The translations under genes were made by a program, and so were the position numbers. 64,000 bases of DNA, taken from assembly GCA_006503535.1 (NCBI GenBank), contig QYRS01000008.1:558001-622000 (forward strand), in the 5' to 3' direction. Positions within the stretch are counted from its first letter, which is position 1; each line of letters opens with the position of its first letter. A model generated the notes under the pieces. That model did no database searches. It was given only the letters and a program-made list of their open reading frames with translations, and was not told the origin of the DNA. The DNA comes from Arthrinium phaeospermum (Eukaryota; Ascomycota; Sordariomycetes; Amphisphaeriales; Apiosporaceae). Of this stretch, positions 21,787 through 35,476 are shown piece by piece.

Positions 21787-23180
21787 GGCGATGGGTTATT
21801 GAGGGCGATTCGGTAGGTACGATGTTTTGATCAACAGGCCGGGGACACCTCTGCAAGATGTTTATGTTGTGCTTATCTGCCGCATGCGAAAAGGAAGGGA
21901 TGCGCTGGGATCCGGATGGTGACTACGGCCACCTCAGCTGCGTGGTTGCGTTGCGCCGAAATATCAGCGTTGGACAAATTTATTTACTAGGTAGAGTCGC
22001 GAGACTGGGCCGCATCAAATTGCTTGACTGAAGCTTGACGCGGTTGGTTTAGTCGGTGCACGTTTTAGTACCTCCCGTCGCCGACTCTTGAGCTGCAAGT
22101 GGAGGCCAAAAGGTACCTCATGTACCTAACCTACGTCCCTCCCTCAGTTACCGCCTGCAGCTTTGGCTGCAGAGACATCGAGAGAGCACAGGCGTTTTTT
22201 ATTGGCTCGAATTCCATTGACGGCAATTGGACAGGCTCCCGAAAAGAACTTGATGAAATTGACACCGCCTACATGCACCATTGATGCACTTCAACGACCA
22301 ATGTCGGATCGCCACTGGCAAGCCTTTGTTTTCCTGCTGACTTACAAGATGACATGTGCAAGCCTTGAAGACCCGAGGCAGCAAAGAGAGATCAAGATGG
22401 AGCCCAGCTCTACCACCAGCTAGTTCATGGCCAAGCCAGACTGTGACCTACCTGACCTGCCAGACATCAGGATTAGGTAGTTCCATATAAGATCGACAAA
22501 AAAGATCTTGCTGTGCTGTCGTCAATGGATGGGCCTTTGTGGTCAGTGTAGTAGTCCAGTAATAAATCTGCTGAAACTGTACCTGCTTTGTATGCTGCCC
22601 CCCGAGGCACCGTTAGATTTCGATGCCCCTTTTAATTCGGGCCTTCGATGCTTCAATTCCTCTCGCGAGATCGATGATACGCCTTCCGGGCACCGGATCA
22701 ATCAATTAGCCCGCTCTGGCCCATCTGCGATCTTTGACGCCATCATCAGTCCACGTCGTGCAAGCACTCAGCTCAGCCCTGCAGTTAATGAATTGGTGAA
22801 TCAGTCAACTTTCCACCTTACCAAGCCCCAATTGCTGAGCCCACCCGTCCTGCCGCTGTCATACGTAACGCCCCCCAGAGCTTCGGGTTTCCTTATATCA
22901 CGACCGCCGAGAGACCCTAGCTCCGAAATGTCTTAACCCCTTGCCTGAAGCCTACATACACCCAATTGCGAAAGGGAGCCCTTTTTTTGTTTCGTATTGC
23001 ATTTGCCTTGTCTAACCTCCCTAGTGTGCGACGGGCAACTAGCTGCTTTCCCAAAAGCCTCTACAGGCCTTTCTCAAAACCACCAAGCTGCGTATACTTG
23101 TCTTTTGCATGCTGGCCTTTTGTCCGCCTCCTTTTTGAGGATCCCATACACGAACGAACCCCCAAGAGAATCACCGAAAC
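21787..23180. other. Divergent intergenic region NUP85 / DUF676 hydrolase
   Basis: About 1.4 kb with both promoters. TACCTAC-like words cluster at 22070-22140. The last 200 bases before 23181 are pyrimidine-rich. The longest open frame (plus strand, near 22508-22936) has no family features. Confidence 0.6.
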
Positions 23181-24705
23181 ATGGCAGCCATGGATTACAG
23201 TGGTGGCAGCATCAAGGCGGACCATCTCTGCGTAGTGGTACACGGAGTAAGTCCTACGCTCGCTACCTACCCCTTACCTCATCATTGTCACATGTGTTAC
23301 ACGGCGACATGCATTCACCACCGAGATACGGGGTACGCGATCGGTCGCTAACCGTATTCCGTTTGCGCATTAGTTATGGGGCAACCCCAACCATATGAAG
23401 ACCGTGGCCAAGACATTGCGAGACGCCTATTCCGACGACAAACTCTACATCCTACTCGCCAAGCGCAACAGCGGCAGTTCCACCTACGATGGCATCGAGC
23501 GAGGAGGCGAGCGCGTCTGCGAAGAGATCCAAGAAGAGATCAAGAAGATCAAGGCGAACGGCGGCAACATCACGAAACTCAGCGTAGTGGGCTACTCCCT
23601 GGGCGGGCTGGTGTCCCGTTATGCCGTGGGTTTGCTTCATGCCAAGGGCGTCCTGGACGAACTCCGACCGATGGTACGTGGAATATTCGCGCTCTGTCTT
23701 GTTGGCTCTGCTGCTGCTGTGTCTTGATACTGACACTTTTGGTCACAGAACTTCACAACGTTTGCCTCCCCACACCTCGGTGTGCGGTCGCCTCTGCGCG
23801 GATGGCACAATCATGTCTGGAACGTACTGGGCGCGCGCACATTGTCCATGTCGGGCAGACAGCTGTTCACCATCGACAACTTCCGCGACACCGGCAAGGC
23901 ATTGCTCACCATCATGTCCGATCCGGATTCGATCTTCATGCAGGGCCTTTCCAGGTTCAAGCGCAAGACCCTTTATGCGAATATCGCCCACGACCGGAGC
24001 GTCCCTTACTATACGGCCTGTATTGCCAAGACGGACCCCTATCGGGACTTGGAGCGTGTCAAGTTCAACTACGTACCCGGCTACGAAGAGGTCGTCTTGG
24101 ATCCCATCAACCCCGTCCGACCCAGCCTCAAACCTGACGGTATGACGTTCGAGGCGCTGACCAACAAGGGCTGGTGGTATCTCCGGAACGCCCCCAAAAT
24201 CACGCTCATCGCGGTCCTCGTGCCCATTGCCATCATCGGGTACCTGATCAACTCGGTCGTCCAGAACTCACGCAGTTCGAAGCGGATCAAGCTGTACGAG
24301 AGCGGCCTCGCAGGTATCGAGCCTGGCAAGTACCGCGTACCCATTATGATGCAAGAGCTGCAGCAGAGAGTCGAAGGCGCCTACGAAGACATCAACAACT
24401 CCCAGCACCAGGAGTACCTGGCCTCCTCGGATGACGAGAACGAGCGCGAGATGAACGAGAGGGATCGCAAGACGCTGGCCCGAGAGCGCCGCATGTCGCA
24501 TCCACAATGGCCAACGCTGGCTCTGGCGCCGTATCAGTTTGACATGATCAACAATCTGGACAGCTTGGGGTGGCACAAGTACCCCGTCTATCTGCGCAAG
24601 AACCACCATACGCATGCCGCCATTATTGTCCGAATGGAGAAGCCCTCGTTTGTGGAGGGCTATACCGTCATGAAACACTGGATCAAGGAGGAATTCCAGA
24701 TGTAA
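23181..24705 (+). CDS. LPL1: DUF676 serine hydrolase, Lpl1/Rog1-type lipid hydrolase
   Basis: The three exons are 23181-23246, 23374-23673 and 23749-24705, giving 440 residues. The introns are 127 bp (GTAAGT) and 75 bp (GTACGT). Splicing joins HLCVVVHG to LWGNPNHMKTV, the oxyanion-hole region of the alpha/beta hydrolase fold. The nucleophile is Ser97 in GYSLGG. A later HDRSVPYYTA motif carries a candidate Asp or His. A membrane-type segment (ITLIAVLVPIAIIGYLI) lies after the catalytic domain. Yeast Lpl1 is a lipid-droplet phospholipase with broad glycerophospholipid specificity; Rog1 is a monoacylglycerol lipase of the same family. The family call is firm, the paralogue choice tentative. Confidence 0.88.
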
Positions 24706-25307
24706 CATGAACCGGTGAAACGCACGCCGTCTTTGGTTATTTTGGCGCTCATAGCATAGCGAAGGTGTTTTCGGGAGTACGCGTGGCAACGTGGGTAACA
24801 CAGACTCAGTTTCCGCAGGGGTATATATATACCAAGGGGCAACTTTTGGGTAGAGGACTTAATATAGACAGACAAACTAGATTGTAGAGTAAATATTATA
24901 GAGCTTTTACTTTGTTGATCACTGCAGCGCATTTTCTACTTGCCACTTACCTACCTCTTACATGACATACTACCTGCATGTACGTGATTTGCTTATGACC
25001 TCACCCCCCTATATTCTGCATTGCCAATCGCAGACGCAACAATATCCATCCAAATGGGTAAGGGTGGACCCCTACCGCTAATCTGCAGGGATGTTTGTAG
25101 CGTGCATAAACCTGGAAGCTACCCCGATCCAGAGAAACGTGGGCCCCAGAACCCTTTTTCCACTGTACTTACTCGCCTATGTAGATCTGCGATCGCGGAA
25201 CTGCACTGCAAGCTACCTGAAGCACTCAGCTCAACATGCTACGCCATGCATGACACTTGAGGTTTTCGTCGCGATCATTTCAGGCCACTGCTAGACTGCT
25301 CGGCGCC
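24706..25307. other. Intergenic region upstream of the endonuclease III gene
   Basis: The 3' flank of the hydrolase gene and the promoter of the endonuclease III gene. TACCTAC words occur at 24945-24975. The final 54 bases are in frame with the downstream start and free of stops. Confidence 0.6.
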
Positions 25308-26669
25308 ATGTCGCCAGCGGCATCTTCTCCTCCCCCAGAGCTGCGTCGGATAACGCGAGGCTCGCTGGCCCGTTTCGCGTACCAGAGCGACGCGGCATCC
25401 TCATCCAAAGAGAACAAGAATGCGATTACAGCGCCGCAAGTGACCGATATCGAAGATGCCATATCCGGCGATAGTACAGCGACCCGCAAACGAAAGCGCG
25501 CCGTAGTCTCATCTTCCACTACGACAAAGCGCGGAAGCAAGTTGTCGTCGTCGACGACGGTCAAGAAAGAAGAGGGAACCGAGGAAGACGAAGACGACAA
25601 GAAAAATGTCGTCGCGCCATCTGCCACCCCGAACCGACGCGCCGCCCGCAAACCGGCTCGCAAAGTCATCGACCCCGATACCCAGACCGCGACCGTCGCG
25701 CCGCCCTCGGACTGGGAAGAGATGTACGACCTGGTCAAAGCGATGCGGCTGACGGGCCCCGCGAAAGACGCCGCCGTCGACACCATGGGCTGCGAGCGCC
25801 TGGCCCTGCCGACGGCCTCGCCGCGGGACCAGCGCCTGCACACGCTCGTCGCCCTCATGCTGTCCTCGCAGACGAAAGACACCACCAACGCCGTCGCCAT
25901 GCGGCGCCTGCAGACCGAGCTGCCGCCGCACGCGCCCGGCGCCCCCGCCGGCCTGAACCTCGCCAACCTGCTGGCGGTGGACCCGGCGACGCTCAACGAG
26001 CTGATCTGGGCCGTCGGCTTCCACAACAACAAGACCAAGTACCTCAAGCAGACGGCCGAGCTCCTGCGCGACCGCTGGGCCGGCGACATCCCCGACAGCA
26101 TCGCGGGCCTGACGTCGCTTCCCGGCGTGGGGCCCAAGATGGCCCACCTGTGCCTGAGCTCGGCGTGGGGGCGGACCGAGGGCATCGGCGTCGACGTGCA
26201 CGTCCACCGCATCACGAACCTGTGGGGGTGGCACAAGACCAAGACGCCCGAGGAGACGCGCCTGGCCCTGCAGGCCTGGCTGCCCCGCGACCGCTGGCGC
26301 GAGATCAACTGGCTGCTCGTCGGCTTCGGCCAGAAGGTCTGCCTGCCCGTCGGCCGCCGCTGCGGCGACTGCGAGCTCGGCCTCCGGGGCCTGTGCAAGG
26401 CCGCCGAGAGGGGCAAGGTGATCCAGGGGCGCAAGGCACGGGAGGAGACCGCGGCGATCAAGGTGGAGGCGCACGTCAAAGCGGAAGGTGGGGGCGAAGG
26501 CGGGCTGGTCATTAAGGAGGAGTATATCAAACGGGAAGAAGAAGAGGTTGGTTCCATGGACGCGATCGTCAACGAACCCAAGAAAGAGGATACGGACGAA
26601 AAAGGTACCAGTCCGAAATTACCACCGACGAAGCAGAGAAGGACACGCCGGGGTTGTTACGATATGTAA
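25308..26669 (+). CDS. NTH1: Endonuclease III homologue (bifunctional DNA glycosylase/AP lyase)
   Basis: A single exon of 453 residues from the first ATG at 25308, which has a good context (gcgccATG). Residues 1-145 are basic and disordered, with possible nuclear signals such as RKRKR. The glycosylase domain has the helix-hairpin-helix [17 protein letters not shown] with the catalytic Lys, then GVDVHVHRI with the catalytic Asp. The 4Fe-4S cysteines are spaced C-X6-C-X2-C-X7-C ([11 protein letters not shown] then LC). The C-terminal 75 residues are Lys/Glu-rich. The enzyme removes oxidised pyrimidines and nicks abasic sites in base-excision repair, in nucleus and mitochondria in other fungi. 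The frame continues 17 codons upstream from a TTG without ATG; that stretch resembles a mitochondrial presequence. The core is extremely GC3-rich compared with both ends. Confidence 0.94.
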   Translation: MSPAASSPPPELRRITRGSLARFAYQSDAASSSKENKNAITAPQVTDIEDAISGDSTATRKRKRAVVSSSTTTKRGSKLSSSTTVKKEEGTEEDEDDKKNVVAPSATPNRRAARKPARKVIDPDTQTATVAPPSDWEEMYDLVKAMRLTGPAKDAAVDTMGCERLALPTASPRDQRLHTLVALMLSSQTKDTTNAVAMRRLQTELPPHAPGAPAGLNLANLLAVDPATLNELIWAVGFHNNKTKYLKQTAELLRDRWAGDIPDSIAGLTSLPGVGPKMAHLCLSSAWGRTEGIGVDVHVHRITNLWGWHKTKTPEETRLALQAWLPRDRWREINWLLVGFGQKVCLPVGRRCGDCELGLRGLCKAAERGKVIQGRKAREETAAIKVEAHVKAEGGGEGGLVIKEEYIKREEEEVGSMDAIVNEPKKEDTDEKGTSPKLPPTKQRRTRRGCYDM

Positions 26670-27418
26670 TAATTAGTATATGGAGAAGAGCAGGTACAAT
26701 ATTAGGTCACGGAAGAGTCTATTCAGGATCGACATCACGGAGTTAAGCCAGATATAAATAGTTGGAAGTTGTAATTGATATGATTGGTCGCCATACGGCT
26801 AATTTGAACTGGTATAGAACGATCAAGTCACCCAAGTCAGCACAAAGAATGGTTGCACCACTTTATAGATGGGGAAAGTAGGGGTCCCTGCATTCGTCTA
26901 TATACAAATGTATGGCGGGAAGCGGTGTGGCGGCAACGCTTCCGCAATGGGGAAGCCCCATCATAACACCTCCCTTCATGGGCTTCGAGATGATCGCACG
27001 TCTCAAGAATTAAACCACCTGCGCCTCGCAATAGTAAAAAACATCCAATGAGCCTCAACGTGTAACGTGGCTCCAAATTTCCCTAAGACGCCATGCGATC
27101 CAGTGTAAATGGTACAATAGCTGGCGAAGAAAACGCCAGGTGTAACATCCGCTTCACGGCTGCCCGCAGATAGCTGAGCGCGGTGATTCGTGTGTCGGTG
27201 ATGTCACGATGTAAGGGGGAGAAGATAGTGGTGTGATGTGTGTATGTTTGTGTGTGGCGTTCGTCGGTCCCGCATCCGGGTTGGGCATCTTTGTCTTTCG
27301 AAAGACGCAGCAAATCGATGGCGGGAGTGATGAGCGTTGGGTACGTATGCCCCCCGCTCCATGGTGCCCAAGGCGTAATAGGTAAGGTAGAAAGAACCAT
27401 TCGGAGATGGGTCCGTCT
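26670..27418. other. Convergent intergenic region
   Basis: The 3' flanks of the endonuclease III gene and the AN1 zinc-finger gene. No gene or clear motif is seen. Confidence 0.6.
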
Positions 27419-27792
27419 TTATGCGACCTTGATCACTTGCGTTCGCTCGGACTCGAGTTGAGCAGCATTCCGGTCGTGGGACTCTTTCCTGCACTGTACA
27501 GATTCGAGAGAGAGTTAGCCAAGGATTCGTCATCACTGTCGCTGAGCACCTCATCGAGACCAACGGCCCACCAAGGGACGCCGGCAAGCAGTAGATAGGA
27601 ATCGTCGTCCTGGCTGGTGATACTTACGTCTTCGAGACCGGAGCACTTGTGGTCCTCGGGTAACCGGTGCTTGGCGCAGTAGTGGCCGGAGCAGAATCCG
27701 CAGTCACCAAACATCCGCTGTGCTGCCTCCTTGCACGCAGGCTCGGACTGGCCGGCGACCTTGAAAGTGCACTTGATCTTCTTGGGAGCCAT
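27419..27792 (-). CDS. Small AN1-type zinc-finger protein
   Basis: The two exons are 27792-27628 and 27493-27419, giving 79 residues. The 134-bp intron (donor GTAAGT, acceptor TACAG) joins in phase 0 and changes the end to GLEDCRKESHDRNAAQLESERT, the conserved tail of small fungal AN1 proteins. The zinc ligands follow C-X10-C-X2-C-X4-C-X2-H-X5-H-X-C from CKEAAQRM to DHKC. The first Cys pair is separated by 11 residues, longer than the C-X2-4-C in the AN1 consensus as I know it. AN1 fingers occur in stress-associated and Cdc48/proteasome-linked proteins; the role of this single-finger form is not established here. The unspliced frame would run through a different C-terminus, so the intron matters for the annotation. 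Confidence 0.87.
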
Positions 27793-27860
27793 CTTGACGT
27801 CTGGTTGTGAAATCGTTCGCTCACAAAGGTTGGTTGCGATTGGTGGTGTGGATGGTAAAT

Positions 27861-27872
27861 GTTCGATCGAAC
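27861..27872. promoter_or_regulatory. 12-bp perfect palindrome upstream of the AN1 gene
   Basis: GTTCGATCGAAC is its own reverse complement and lies about 70 bp upstream of the AN1 start. It may bind a dimeric regulator; this is inference, and one such palindrome can occur by chance. Confidence 0.3.
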
Positions 27873-29480
27873 GACAACTGGTAACGTAGTACGTGTCGAG
27901 GATGTGGTGGTTGGTTGTGGTGGTGATGTGGTTGACGCCGCTGGCAGATAAGTGTGGTGGTGGCTGCGTTGTTGGGAGGGATGCGTAGGCAGAGAGAGTT
28001 GAAGGGAAGGAAGGTGATGATGAATGGGAGGGATGGAGGATAATAAAGCGGAAAGAGAAAAAGGGATTCGCAGGTTGGAGAGGTATGAGGCAAAGGCCTT
28101 TTAATAATCGAGTAGGCAGGCAGGCACGGGAGTCAAGCCGGTAAGCTGTAACCTGGTGGAGAAAGATGCAAGTCTAGGGTGGCCAGGACCATGACCGGGA
28201 CCAGGACATGGACATGGACCAGTCGAAGGGGAAGGAAGGCGAGAGGGTGATGGAAATGACTGAGTGACGGGACGAGTCACACGATGCGGGCGGACTAAAG
28301 GCAAGGCAAGGGTATTTTAGATGAACCCAGGTTTAAGCCTCAAAGATCAATTTATTAGGCCTTTCGGGTCTGGGTACATACAGTCAATCGGCATGTAGTC
28401 GGTACCGTACATACAGGCTGCATACGTACACGGAAATAGTTACCTTATCTTCGAACCGTCAGGGTCATGGGGGGTGCACAAGTCTTGGGGGAGGGTGGCT
28501 GTAGTCACTCTTGTCGATGCAGACAAAAAGGTCGAATCCACTAGAACCAGTCCATGTCCGTCCCGGGGGGCGGCGAACATTGAACAAACTGGAGAAAGAG
28601 TGTGTTGAACCTTAAGGGGGGCATAGGTAACAAAGGTGCGTTGCTTCGCTGTAGCCTGTAGGTAGTAGTAAACTCCGGTCTGCTCTAGGTTACCTTAAAG
28701 TACTTTTCAATGCTGTCTTCCCAATTCGAAAACAGGTGAGGATTATGCGTTGATGGTCACGATTGTTGCCAATTAGCAAACCACCCGGGTCAGCTCACCT
28801 GGCCGCCTGTCTGGGGTGATGTCTTGCCAGCCTACCCCCAATGCGAGGCGGTGATGCGCTGCGATTGAGAAAGCCGGCTAATGGCTAATATGGGAAAGGC
28901 ACCCCTGGCAGTTTGGCAAGGTATCCGTGGCGATGACGACTTTCCAGCCAACCTGGACAAGGCTCCGAAAGCGGGAGGCGGAGGCGAGAGGGAGAGAGAC
29001 AGCAAAGACAGCAAAGACGGCCCCAACAACCACCCAAGCCCATTACGCGCGCAGAAGTCACAAAAGGGAAGGCTGCCAGCTGCTGCTGCTGGGGTTGGGG
29101 TTCATGTTGGGCGCAAATAACTGGAAAGTCGGTATGGGTATATGTCATGTATCAGTAGTGCATGCTGCTGCTTGCTCCAATGACCTCCAATGGATCAAAT
29201 GTACTGTGACTGTCGGGTCTGTCTTGGAGTGGATCGGAGGCCGGCTCCATATATTATCGACGCTGGCTGGGCATGGATGGAATTCTTGGATTTGGGATGA
29301 TTCTGTTCAATGGGTCCTTAGGGGACCAGTCTCCAGTGGATTTTCCCGAACCTGACCTTACCACTTACCTTACATACACGTAGGAGGCGATGCATTTCAA
29401 AAAAACTCTTTATTCGTGACATACATACACTGGAGCATTGACTAAGCCAGACAGCCGCTGTACTCGGTAATCAGTATAAG

Positions 29481-29513
29481 CTACATACATACATACATAC
29501 ATACCTACATACC
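29481..29513. repeat. CATA/CCTA microsatellite
   Basis: A run of ACAT tetranucleotides turning into ACCT, inside the gene-free region. Confidence 0.85.
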
Positions 29514-32500
29514 TCATCGCATGGCTTGCTCTTGGACAGATTGGTCACCGTTGGCCTGACCGGACGGAAGGGGTGTCACTAGCAATATGCAGAATGCCGG
29601 GTGCTGGATGTAGGTTGGCCCATATCCCGGATTAGCAAATGAACAAACATCCCATCGCAAATCTCCAGCATCGACTGGAATTTGGGGTATGCAATAGCAA
29701 AGCATGTTGACCACCGTTCCGGCACACAAAGCTGAAGCTGACCAGCTGTCGCTTTGTCTCTGAGCACCGTCTGCCGTCCCTAGCAGGGCAAATGAAACTT
29801 GTTTCTTACTTCCTTCCTTTCTTCTCGAAAGACCCCGGGCCAGTTGCGTCCAGATTGGCCTGGTTTGATCGGCCTCGGGGAATCCGAGGAATAGATGAGG
29901 GCCTGGGAACAACAACCAGCGCCATCATCATACTGGGTCTCTCTGGTGAAACTCGGACAGGATGTTTCGAGTTTGGCAAATTGGGACAACAGCGCTCGGA
30001 AACTGGAGATCTTTCTCCGGCAGCGCAGGTCAAGTGCCTGCCTTGAAGTAGGCAAAGGCAATCATAACCACCGTATTACGATTTGCTACTACGAGGTCTC
30101 CGGTCATTCCATGCGACTCCATCCGGTCCAGACTGTCTTGGGGGGAGCTATGGAACTTGTCGGCTAGCCTGCCGGGCTAGTAAGGCGGAGAGGCGAAACA
30201 GTGCTCTCTCTCTCTTATCGGTCTCAATCAATCGCTTATTGATCCGCCCTCGATGTCTTTTCTGGGAGCATCTGATCTGTCATTAGGCATTTCAGGCCCG
30301 GAGAGCAAGTAGGTGGTCAGCCCAAGACAGAGAGGTAGGTAGGTTAGCCTTGGGTGGTCTATTGGTCGGCCTATTTCTTCCAATCACCGGCGGGCAAGGC
30401 TCTCCTTTGCGAACATTGTTATAGTAAAAGGGCGCAGTTGGCAGATTGCCCGCCTACCTACCGTCGTTGATTAATGCGCCTATGGGGACGTGTATATAGT
30501 CCAATGCGACATGCACCGCCCAGGCCGCCGCTAATGCATTTTGATTCGGTGGCATGACAAGAGATACCGTCTCAATCTCAGACCGTAGGGAGGGTAACTC
30601 CAACTCTTACATCCGAGAAAGGCAGGTCTGCCCAAACGTCTGTATCTCTACAGGTACATGCACACACACACACATACATACAGACAAACAGGCAAACAGA
30701 TCAAATACTGCTGCATGTATCAATCATATCATACCTACATATATGCAGTTTAGGCCTCTGGCGATTGTGTGTGTGTCATTGGTAGTCCATTTCCCGGGCT
30801 GATGGGAGATTGAGGAATATCGAAATCTGTTCCTTTCGTATTTCCTCTGTTTGTTGACGACTTCGGTAAAGGATGGACCGGCCGCCTCGTCCTTTGCCCG
30901 GCCGGCTTCCGTTGGAGATGCTAACCGGTTCCTGCCGTGCCACTAGTCCCCAACCGAGCAAAGAGTACATGGGCATTTGACAGCAGTTGGGCATATACGT
31001 ATCGAGACAGGTTGCAAGTGCAAGTGCAGGATATATCGGCGGCTGCTGCTGCTCCCTAGCTCTTGTATGGGCTTAGCAGCAAGTGTACAGCGGACACCCC
31101 TGGCTGCATGAGACGTGGTCGACTATTGGCATAGAGGCGCTAAACCAGGCGGTTGACTCGTAACATCGTGGCTCTAATTAAAGTCCACAGATCGACCTCG
31201 AGTCGGACGATCGTGTCCATTTTGTCCAACGGAGATGCGCCCAGGTTTTTGGGGTGAAGTGAGCAAGAGGCTTATCCGACATAGGGGCGTTTCCGAAATG
31301 CCGATTTACCCAAAGCTCGCGAGATAGCCCTTCCCTTAAATCAATTTGGTCAACGCCAGCCAGTCGCCAGGCTCGGGTGCCAGATGGTGTCAGATATCGT
31401 TGTTTTGATCCGGCTCTCTTCATTTTTCTGGGTCGGACTAGATCATCGCCATGCCGTATGTAGCTCGTTATAAAAACGTGGATGTACAGGCGATCATTGC
31501 AAGCCCTGGGTCGACGACAACAACAACATCCACCATCAAAGCGGGTTGTCTGTCCATCCGCCGTCGAAAGACGACGAGCAACGCTTACTCCGGATGACGA
31601 TTGATGCATCTGTTCATCAAGGCGCGGCCCCTCTATAGCGCCTGCTACCTACTACTTGCTACCTGCGACTTGACTCTGGCTTGCAGTAATTGTAATTCAT
31701 GCCGCTGCATATGTATGCACATGCGAAACCTCATGAGCTAGCCACGACAGACGAAGCATGCGATCCCTAGCTAGCCGGCTCCCTCTATCGCGAGGGATTG
31801 CCTTGCTCCGTCATGTACATGCGCAACTTAGAGATGATCAATGAAGAATAGCCATCCGTCAGCCAAGTGCTCAACCTTGCCCTGTGGCGCTTTTCTCGGT
31901 TGAGACGCCGGGCTTCCACCTCCATCATGTGGGCGATTTGTCTTTGCCCCGTCTCCGACCCAATGCGTGCCACCCACAGGCAGTGAATCGGTGCGATATG
32001 CGGCTAGCGATGCAGCCAGGGTTCAGCCAGTTCATGTGTGCGACCACGACAACAACATCCGGGTCTCACTAAACTACTCATTGCGAAAGGCAGATGCAGT
32101 GCGTGCACCGTTCGTCAACTCTCATTTCTGAGGTAAGCAGTCTTCATGCGACATGGCGAAAACGTCAAAAAGCCGTAAGCATGACAACACCAGCGGAATG
32201 GTTCCCGTCGCACACATCACTTTCAACATCCCAATTCGGCGCATGCCTCGCGAGATGTGCACAATTTCCCCGGGCTTATCAGCGATCCAAGACTCGCACA
32301 CAAATATGCCGCATTGGACTGTCATGTTCACCAGAGGAGGTCGCGCTCTGCACGGTTCCACCGGCCAGATCGGCAATATCCTCATTGGTTTTCACCGGGA
32401 GGAAAAACGTCAGCGATGAGGACAAGTGATGATGTAAACCAGTGGGGTCACATATGGGGAGACAAAACGAACCCCTATGGCCGCATCGGGGCCAATGACG

Positions 32501-32672
32501 CTGACGGGTAGCCCAATGACATTCACGAACGCGGAAGTGAACCCATGATTTGACTGGGTATATGGCTGACCTGACTCAATGTGGCCATCCGGGTGCTTCA
32601 TACCTAGCTAGATACATCTATATACATTCACCAAGACAGCCAATCTCGTAAGCTCAGTGCTTCTGCGCTCCT

Positions 32673-34142
<1,470 letters not shown>

Positions 34143-35476
34143 TGTTATTGGATTGGAGGGGTGGTAGGTATTCTTCGGGGTAGATGATGACAGTTATGAC
34201 GAATTCAGGACAGACCAGGGAAACGGCTTTTTATATGAATGGGATCAGGTACAGGTTGGTTTCGGGCCAGAAGTCTTGCTCGATATCGGCATAAACTAAG
34301 CTATCTTCTAAGCCCCTCCAACGTGGCCGGGGATATTTATTCCTACATTGGTTATGGGTGGAGCCCCCGGCAGTTTTGCCGTGGATGCTGATGTCACGCC
34401 CTGGCAACAATACTGGACTCCCAGATCGGCGTGTAGAAATATGGCCGGAGATAAGATATCCAGCAGATTCCATACTGATGGCTCGATGGGCGTACCGGAT
34501 ATGCCTGCTCATTATATACCGCCATTCCTGTTGTTTGTTCTAATTTTCAATCGTAAAAGTTGGATCAGGACGCCCATTATTGGAGCCCTTTTCAGCACCC
34601 TTCTGTTCTGTCGATATAGTTGAGGCCACCCGCTGTACTAACCTAAAGTGCTGAGAGGATCCATACAAGTGCCTACCTCAAACAACAGCATAAACCTCGA
34701 ACCTTCTATGGATAACACCTCTTTAATTCCGTTGCTACTACAGGTGCTAATCGGTTCAGGAGAATGCGCGATTGTTGTCCTACCTACATGTAAGCTACAG
34801 GCAAATTAAATGCACATTTGAGATATACCAGGCCCCTAGGTATGAATCGACTTCCCATGGCAACGTTTCGGGGTGATAGAACATGTACAGTGTGAGCATA
34901 CGGTGCCAATTCGTCGCAACAACATAGCAACTCGCATGGTCTCGCATTCCAGTGTGGTCAAGGTTACTGTGTTCCAATCACAGTGCTGGAAACAACAAAG
35001 CACGAAACGCATCTGGACGTCCACACGAGAGACTCGTGTTCTCGGGTTTTCGCAACTCGATCATCTTGAAACCTGCGAGGCACTTGACTGAAGTCCATTG
35101 GATCAATTAAAAGGTCCATACAGAGCTGTTGCTTCCCTCATAAACGTGGAAGGGTTGTTCGTGGCGGCGCGCTTGGTTCGATGTCGTAAGCTGCGGCGTC
35201 TGGGCATAACATTAAAGTCATCTGTCATCAACGTCTATTATTATCCCCTTGATGAATGGGTGGTTATTCCATTCCAACTCCCGGTTCTATTGAATAAACG
35301 TTCACGTGGGGCTTGTTCCGCGTCGGTTCACTTGGGCCTTCGACTGCTGCTTCGTGGTGGCAACAGTCAATTCCCGTGGCTCACCACTTTATCCAGCTGA
35401 TGACCACATGCTTGCACTACTGGAGGACTGAATGTTTGCCATCGCAATCACAATCGCCATCGTCACCTTCATCATC
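34143..35476. other. Divergent intergenic region SFA1 / REX3
   Basis: 1.3 kb containing both promoters. The 45 bases before 35477 extend the REX3 frame with a hydrophobic stretch that I do not include. No other gene is seen. Confidence 0.6.

Larger units (their letters stand above)
27793..32672. other. 4.9-kb region without recognisable genes
   Basis: Neither strand shows a frame with family features, codon bias like the neighbours, or linked splice signals. The first 300 bases are the AN1 promoter/leader, CA/CCA-rich on the minus strand, with a 12-bp palindrome at 27861-27872. Simple repeats lie at 28186-28225 (GGACAT/GGACCA-like), 29481-29513 (CATA/CCTA) and about 30657-30690 (CA/CATA). 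TAGG/CCTA words recur at 30331-30350, 30451-30463 and 31648-31670. I see no transposon signature, tRNA or rRNA. Confidence 0.6.

Noticed and set aside
25280..26581. 433-codon and 321-codon minus-strand frames
   Set aside because: They lie antisense to endonuclease III, whose domain motifs are complete on the plus strand.
29481..29513. Telomere-like repeat
   Set aside because: The units are CATA/CCTA, not TTAGGG, and the locus lies among ordinary core genes.
27793..32672. Transposable element or RIP-mutated repeat in the gene-free region
   Set aside because: No terminal repeats, no transposase or reverse-transcriptase fragments in any frame, and no strong AT shift.
35432..35476. Upstream in-frame ATG giving REX3 a hydrophobic N-terminus
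   Set aside because: A membrane-like segment does not suit an RNA exonuclease, and the conserved N-terminus begins at the ATG at 35477.
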